A stretch of DNA of 64,000 nucleotides from Tribonema minus (lineage: Eukaryota; Sar; Xanthophyceae; Tribonematales; Tribonemataceae). The notes under the pieces are model-generated. The model was given only the letters and a program-made list of their open reading frames with translations. It did not search any database and was not told the DNA's origin. Positions 59,106 to 64,000 of this stretch are shown one piece after another. The stretch covers positions 62,001 to 126,000 of the forward strand of contig JAFCMP010000412.1 in the NCBI GenBank assembly GCA_017506865.1, in the 5' to 3' direction. Each line of letters opens with the position of its first letter. Position 1 is the first letter of the stretch. Made by a program: the position numbers and the translations under genes.

Positions 59106-60998
59106 ACGACAGCGATTGTGCAGAGCAACTCCGATCACGCCAGCCACCAGTGGAAGCACCCTCGTGTCAGGTCGGCGCACGACCACGCGCAGCAGAAAGT
59201 TCGAAAGTTCAGCTGCGACGAGATTGCCACCAAACGCGAGCGTGCTGGCCTCAATGATGACGCCGCATCAGCCCAGGGGGAAGCGTCCCGACAACGCGCC
59301 ACTGATCACGCAGTCCAGCGCCAGGTTTCAGGCGCTGTTGCTGTGACACGTCTCGACGAGTTCATCTGGAGCCACTGTCTCAGCTTCCTGGGGCCGCGGA
59401 GGTTTCTGCACAGCGCCGTCAACAGAGACATTATTTCTGCGTACAGGACACTGTTTTCTGCCTCGGATACCGCCATTTTAGCGGACCTGTTCGCAACACT
59501 GCCCATGGCCCAACTCGCATTCAGCGGCAGCAAGTGCCCCAAATGCGTGTCATGGCACCTCAAACTTTCCTACCCAACGCCAATGACTGCATTGGCAGGT
59601 GCTCCTCGGGAAGTGCTTGAGTACGCTACGCCCCTGGTGCGCAGCGCACTTTACTGGAAGACACTTGCTGGGCACGGGCGGCTCGAGGTGTTGCAGTAAG
59701 GCAGAGACGTCCACGGCTACAGCCCCACTACAGAGGCGGCATTCGCAGCGGCGCGGGGCGGCCACGTGAACGTGCTGCAGTGGCTACACGAGCTCGCGCC
59801 ATGGAACACGCAGACTACCCATGATGTCCTCAAAAACGCCGCCTCCGGTGGCCATGTCAATGCACTCGAATGGCTCATGGCGACGCATGACTGGCGCGGC
59901 GGTGGTGCCGCAGCTTGCGCAGCTGCCGCCGCAGCAGGCAAGCTTGGCGCGCTTCAACACCTGCTCAGATGCGGCAGCGAGGTGGACCACAATGCGTTTT
60001 CCGAAGCCGCAGCCTGCGGTCAGGTGGAGTTGATGGAATGGGCGCTTGTCGAAGGCGCGCCACTCCCATTGAGGCTCAGGGATGCCTGCCGGCGTGCAAC
60101 GCGGCGAGGGCAGCGCGCATCGCTGGAGTGGCTTGAATCCACGTTCTTTGCGGCGCCGTGGGACGAGGACATCTTCTCATGCGCTGCATACAGCGGCGAC
60201 ATGACGCTGCTGCAGTGGCTCCACGAGCGCGGGTGCCCATGGGACGATCACGCAAGCCGCATCGCCGCCATTTATGGCGACATAGTCGTACTGGAGTGGC
60301 TTCGCACTGCCGGCGCGCCTATCGCGGTCGACGCATGCGACGTTGCGTACGACTGCGAGGAGATGAATGCCTTTGAGTGGGCGTACGGCCATGGTTTGCC
60401 CATCGCGGGCAAAACGGAGGTGGCCATGGCCGCGCGAGGCGACGTGTCTCGGCTAGACTGGCTGCGGGCCAGGGGGCACGTGTTCCACAGCCCCCCTGAC
60501 ATGTGGGCTGTGGCTGACTTCAGCACCATGCGCTGGCTGCACAAGCACGAGTTCCCGTGCAATGCGCAAGCCATGCACGCGGCGCTTGGCAACGCGGAAG
60601 CCATGCTGTGGCTGCTGTACGAAGTCGGCAGCAGCGCCTGGGACGGCAGCGCGTGCGTCGCCGCGGCCTCCGAGGGCGACCCGACGTCGCTGGCGCTGCT
60701 GCACATGACCTGCCGCGCAACGGGTGGCGGCCATGATCAGGAGGTGTGCGCGGCGGCGGCGGCAGGCGGGTACGGGGATGTGTTGCGGTGGGCACGTGGG
60801 GAAGGGTGCGCATGGGACCAGCGGGTGTGCGTGGAGGCGCGAGTAAATGGCCACCTGGACGTGCTCAGGTGGGCCTTTGGAGAGGCTATCCGTGTGGTGA
60901 GGCAGAGCTGCGGTGCCTGTCGTAGCGAAAGGAGGGGGCAAGGATGGCGAACGCAGCAGCTGCTAGCGCTTTGCGCGGATGCTGCCGCACGTTGCTGA
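59106..60998 (+). pseudogene. Ankyrin-like repeat protein with F-box-like N-terminus, interrupted by one in-frame TAA
   Basis: One frame runs from 59106 to the stop at 60996-60998 with a single TAA at 59697-59699, about 630 codons. The N-terminal part TRLDEFIWSHCLSFLGPRRFLHSAVNRD resembles the F-box-like head of a large algal family of ankyrin-type proteins. After the TAA come about ten ~28-33-residue repeats of the form GHVNVLQWLHE.../GCPWDDHASRIAA, typical of the 'WLxxxGCPWd' variety also found in giant viruses. No ATG opens the frame upstream of the head, so a first exon may be missing. The TAA falls where the repeat consensus wants Trp (VLQ-W). It is either a pseudogene or the stop is removed by a very short intron; function, if any, would be protein binding. 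Confidence 0.7.
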
Positions 60999-62529
60999 GA
61001 GCGCTGCCATGAAGAGGCGTGCTGGCAGTCACGAGCAGATCAGAGGGGGTCGCATCACAGGGGAATGAGGGGGGGGCAGCCTGAGGGGTCTGCAAGACGG
61101 GCTTCAAAGGAGCATTCAGGTGCGCGCGGGGGCTGTTCCAGTGGTGCAACTGTGCAAGATGCACTTTTTGCTAGCAGCATCGCACCAATGCTTGGCAGTG
61201 CGTTCTCAATGTACAGCGTGTGACACCTGCACCACGAAGCGCATAATGCTGACACTATCCTCGGAGTGATGACTTGTTGCATGATTGCCACAGCTGTTGA
61301 TGCCCGTAGCCTTCATAGAGATTCTGGGCAATATGTCACATTCGTAGCATTCGTGTCGTTCAGGAACATGGACACACAATTGGCGACGGCGTTTGTACTG
61401 GTGAAATGGATGTGCAAGACCATGCAATATCTGCCGATGGGTAGCAGAAGTCTGCAATTGTATTCTATTGGGTTCCTTGGTCTATGCGCGCACTGTGAAG
61501 AATCGCCACTGTCCTCATTGGCTGTTCAGTGCGTTGTCACGTGCCATTGTTCCCATCAGCTTGCAGAATTTTCAAGTTCCAGTCAGCCACCACACAGACT
61601 GTCGTTGCGTATCGCGTGCTCTTGATCTTTCCATGCTGCATGGCACTGCCGCTTACAGTGCCTGCAGAACTTCCCTATCTGCGCACATTGTAGTCTGAAG
61701 CCCACTAGACTACAGCGTCGTACCCATGATGAGCCATGACAGCATCTTGGCCCATCATGACTTCTTTATCTTTTTGTCGCCAAGCCCTACAGCTGCAGCG
61801 GCCTTGGGCGTGGCCTCAGACGCCAAGTACTACTGCATGCAAGTTGCTGCAATGAATGATTTGTCAGTCATTTTGAAAAATTGCTAGTGCCCTGGCAGCT
61901 TGCCGTTGTACAAACAATACTTTAGTATGACCTTGCAGCAACGCCTGGGCGAACATGGCAATGTTGAGTCTTGCAAATTGCTTCGGCAATTGATGAAACA
62001 CCGCTTTCAAGAGCAAGTTTTGATAACACTGCAATGTCAGTTTCACGCCTTGGTGTCTTGGCACGGGCGCGCAAGTGGCATACTGGCAGGGCGCCTACAC
62101 ATGCATTTGCAACCATGACTCCTTTTCATGTCTCAGTCTCACCAACATCATGCATCACGGACGCTACAAACATTGAATGCATTGGCTATTTTCAAAATCC
62201 AAAGATTCCACTAGTGTACAGTACGTCTGACAGGCGAATGCCATTCATGAATAAGCAACATCCTGCTTGACGCATCGACACCATGCTGAATGTATCTGCA
62301 CAAGTGGTAGCAGGCGGTCATAACACTTCACTCACTTGAGAGGGGGGTGCATGCACAAAGGTGAATTCGAGCTCTAATGGACCATGGGTATTGGCGCGAC
62401 AGTGTGACAACGTTGTGGGCCACAATGTATCGGAGTAGTCATCTGCGAAAGCTCATGTTATACTCATGGCCATTGCGTCACAGCATACCATCTCTAAGAT
62501 CTCACAGTACACACGGTACACACGTAGTA
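60999..62529. other. Gene-free stretch
   Basis: Short open frames only, none recognisable, before the retroelement tails. I see no splice-linked exon series. Confidence 0.4.
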
Positions 62530-62714
62530 CAATTAATAAAAAGTACAAGGGGGGGGGCACATGGAGGAGGACGTAGGGGAGGACCCCGAGATGCCATTTG
62601 GCGGCGGCGGCGTTTGAGTGGTTGTCGTTGCGACACTGTCAGACTGTCATACGACATGTAGATGCCAATCATCTGGGCTTTTTCGCGCCCTGAGCGAGAA
62701 TTAATAAAAAGTAC
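62530..62714 (+). mobile_element. Retroelement F1 3' tails, tandem
   Basis: A very short F1 end (AATTAATAAAAAGTAC, 62531-62546) is followed directly by a ~168-base F1 tail ending AATAAAAAGTAC at 62714, nearly identical to 8086-8267. Only the last coding bases and the 3' UTR survive. Confidence 0.85.
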
Positions 62715-63454
62715 AGCGTCCCAAGCTCGTTAACGCCGAAAGGCGTGGCAGCGAATGCGGCTGGTTTGGTGGGTGGGCTGGGCTGCAGGGCTTGCAGGAG
62801 CTAGCACCAGCGGCCCTCAGGTGATGCCAGCGTGCGTAGCCCCTTCGAGAGAACTTTAAACGTGTGGTGGTGTCTCGGAAGCCCTGGCTGGCGTGCGGAG
62901 GAGGGACAGGCAGCGGCTTGGCGTGCTTGAAGAGCAAGCGGAGTCGGCTGCACGCCACGGCACCAACCACAAGTTACTCGCAGCGGTAAATGGCAATATC
63001 TTGTCAGGCTTGCAGCCTGCGGTGAGCCGTGACCTCGCTCATCAAGGAGGCGTTGCTTTACTTAGTTATATAGCCTTTCTCTCTAGCGTCAGCGCCTGGC
63101 GCCCAGTGACTCCCTCTGCTTATCTTTGTGATATCGGGGTTCACGTAGATAGCCACAATCTCTAGTTCAGGGCCCATTATGGTGACCTTGGCCTGCATGA
63201 AAACTTTGAGATGGAGTCTGCGTGGAGCTGGGTGGCCCTAAGACGGGTCTGTCTGTGGGGGGAGAGTCTTGTAGCTTTGTTTGGTATCCCTGCTAGTATG
63301 TGCGGGACAGTCGCTTGCGGGTGCTTTGTTGGGGGTGATGTGGGGGGCGGGGTGTGGCGTGCAAGCTTTGCATGCTACATCCAAGAGTGAGAACAAGGCG
63401 ACACACCTACAACATGGCATTTCCACAGCCACAAGTGGAATATAATAAAAGTAC
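62715..63454 (+). mobile_element. Retroelement F2, 5'-truncated copy
   Basis: The last ~215 bases (from GGTCTGT...GGGGGGAGAGTCTTG to AATAAAAGTAC at 63454) match the long F2 tail inverted at 18881-18677. The preceding ~500 bases start right after the F1 end and may be the upstream part of the same element; this part has no second copy in the window. The coding content is unclear. Confidence 0.65.
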
Positions 63455-63615
63455 AAGGATACCTCAAGGGTCCACACTCAGTTCAGAGTAACGTGAGACG
63501 CTGGCGGCAGGAGTGAGCTGCAAGGAGAGACATGGCGCAGACTGAAGCCTTGCCTACGGTGCTTGATGCCAACGCCCACGTCCATGACAGCCCGGATTGA
63601 TCCGCTGAGAGCGAC

Positions 63616-64000
63616 ATGTGCAGCCTTCGCTTGATCGAACTGGGTCTGTGGCCCATGGACCAGCAAGTTGACGGCCCTCTGGGTTGCTTCAAGGGCATTG
63701 AATGCATCGACATCGGCAAGTCAGACACTCTGGCAGCGCTCAAGGCCCGCTTCCTGACCGCAACTGGGCGCACCCTACGAGACCTTCACTTTCGAGGCGT
63801 CAAGCTGCAGCACGACTGCATCATCTGGCACTACTTGCCAGACTTCTACGGCAGAGACAGCAGCAGCAGCGCGGAATCGGCGACGCCGCTGCCGCACCCC
63901 CGCTTCGCCGCCACCGTACTGCCTGAATCTGTTCAGCTGCTGATCCACGTGCCACTGGCCGCAATCACGGACAAGGCAGTTCAGCTGGAGCTGTCAGCGG
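63616..64000 (+). CDS. Unrecognised protein, partial at right edge, weakly ubiquitin-like
   Basis: An open frame starts at ATG 63616, after an in-frame TGA at 63598, and runs to the window end without a stop (128 codons). It begins MCSLRLIELGLWPMDQQVDG. The segment SDTLAALKARFLTATGR followed by LRDLHFRGVKLQHD recalls the helix and second half of a ubiquitin-like beta-grasp fold, but the match is weak. A Ser-rich linker and a further hydrophobic block (ESVQLLIHVPLAAIT) follow. It begins about 160 bases after the F2 tail, so it may be a host gene next to the insertion or part of another repeat. Function unknown. Confidence 0.5.
   Translation, partial: MCSLRLIELGLWPMDQQVDGPLGCFKGIECIDIGKSDTLAALKARFLTATGRTLRDLHFRGVKLQHDCIIWHYLPDFYGRDSSSSAESATPLPHPRFAATVLPESVQLLIHVPLAAITDKAVQLELSA

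Noticed and set aside
63483..63773. 96-residue minus-strand frame near the right edge
   Set aside because: It overlaps the longer plus-strand frame from 63616 and has no motif; it is likely a shadow.

Overview
The window is nuclear DNA from a eukaryote. Genes are split by many spliceosomal introns (GT-AG, plus an unusual share of GC-AG), and the products are eukaryote-specific: SEC31, fimbrin, ESF1, cap-1 methyltransferase, deoxyhypusine synthase. One gene, ribulose-phosphate 3-epimerase, carries a signal peptide followed by an 'AFAP' motif, the bipartite plastid-targeting signature of algae with a secondary red plastid. Telomere-like TTAGGG/CCCTAA tracts and a Zn2Cys6 transcription factor fit this. 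My best guess is a stramenopile or haptophyte alga; the exact lineage cannot be settled from the sequence.

Layout. 1-9.4 kb is repeat-rich. It holds the first exon of a membrane protein (minus strand, running off the left edge), a decayed Helitron-like reading frame, copy A of a ~2.9 kb dispersed repeat, and two tandem remnants of a retroelement whose C-terminus looks like the zinc-knuckle/restriction-like endonuclease end of certain non-LTR elements. 10.3-31.6 kb holds minus-strand host genes: a Zn2Cys6 regulator (8 exons), ESF1 (12 exons) and, after a 3 kb gene-poor gap, a POLE3/Dpb4-like histone-fold protein (2 exons). 32.2-56.0 kb holds plus-strand host genes: deoxyhypusine synthase (intronless, divergent from the histone-fold gene), SEC31 (5 exons, with an embedded WW domain), fimbrin/plastin (9 exons), plastid ribulose-phosphate 3-epimerase (3 exons) and CMTR1-type cap methyltransferase (3 exons). 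56.4-64 kb is again repeat-rich: inverted copy B of the dispersed repeat, an ankyrin-like/F-box-like gene with an in-frame stop, arrays of retroelement 3' tails, and a partial gene running off the right edge.

The host genes are ordinary housekeeping functions (ribosome biogenesis, translation-factor modification, COPII transport, actin bundling, Calvin/pentose-phosphate chemistry, mRNA capping) and do not form an obvious shared pathway. Exon structures were derived by joining reading frames at consensus splice sites; reading frame and family similarity are maintained across the joins. The most unusual items are the alternating retroelement tails that all end in AATAAAA(A)GTAC, a head-to-head telomeric tract inside an intron, four GC-AG introns among 35 inferred, the WW domain inside SEC31, and an exact 87-bp duplication of a fimbrin exon end with its donor site.
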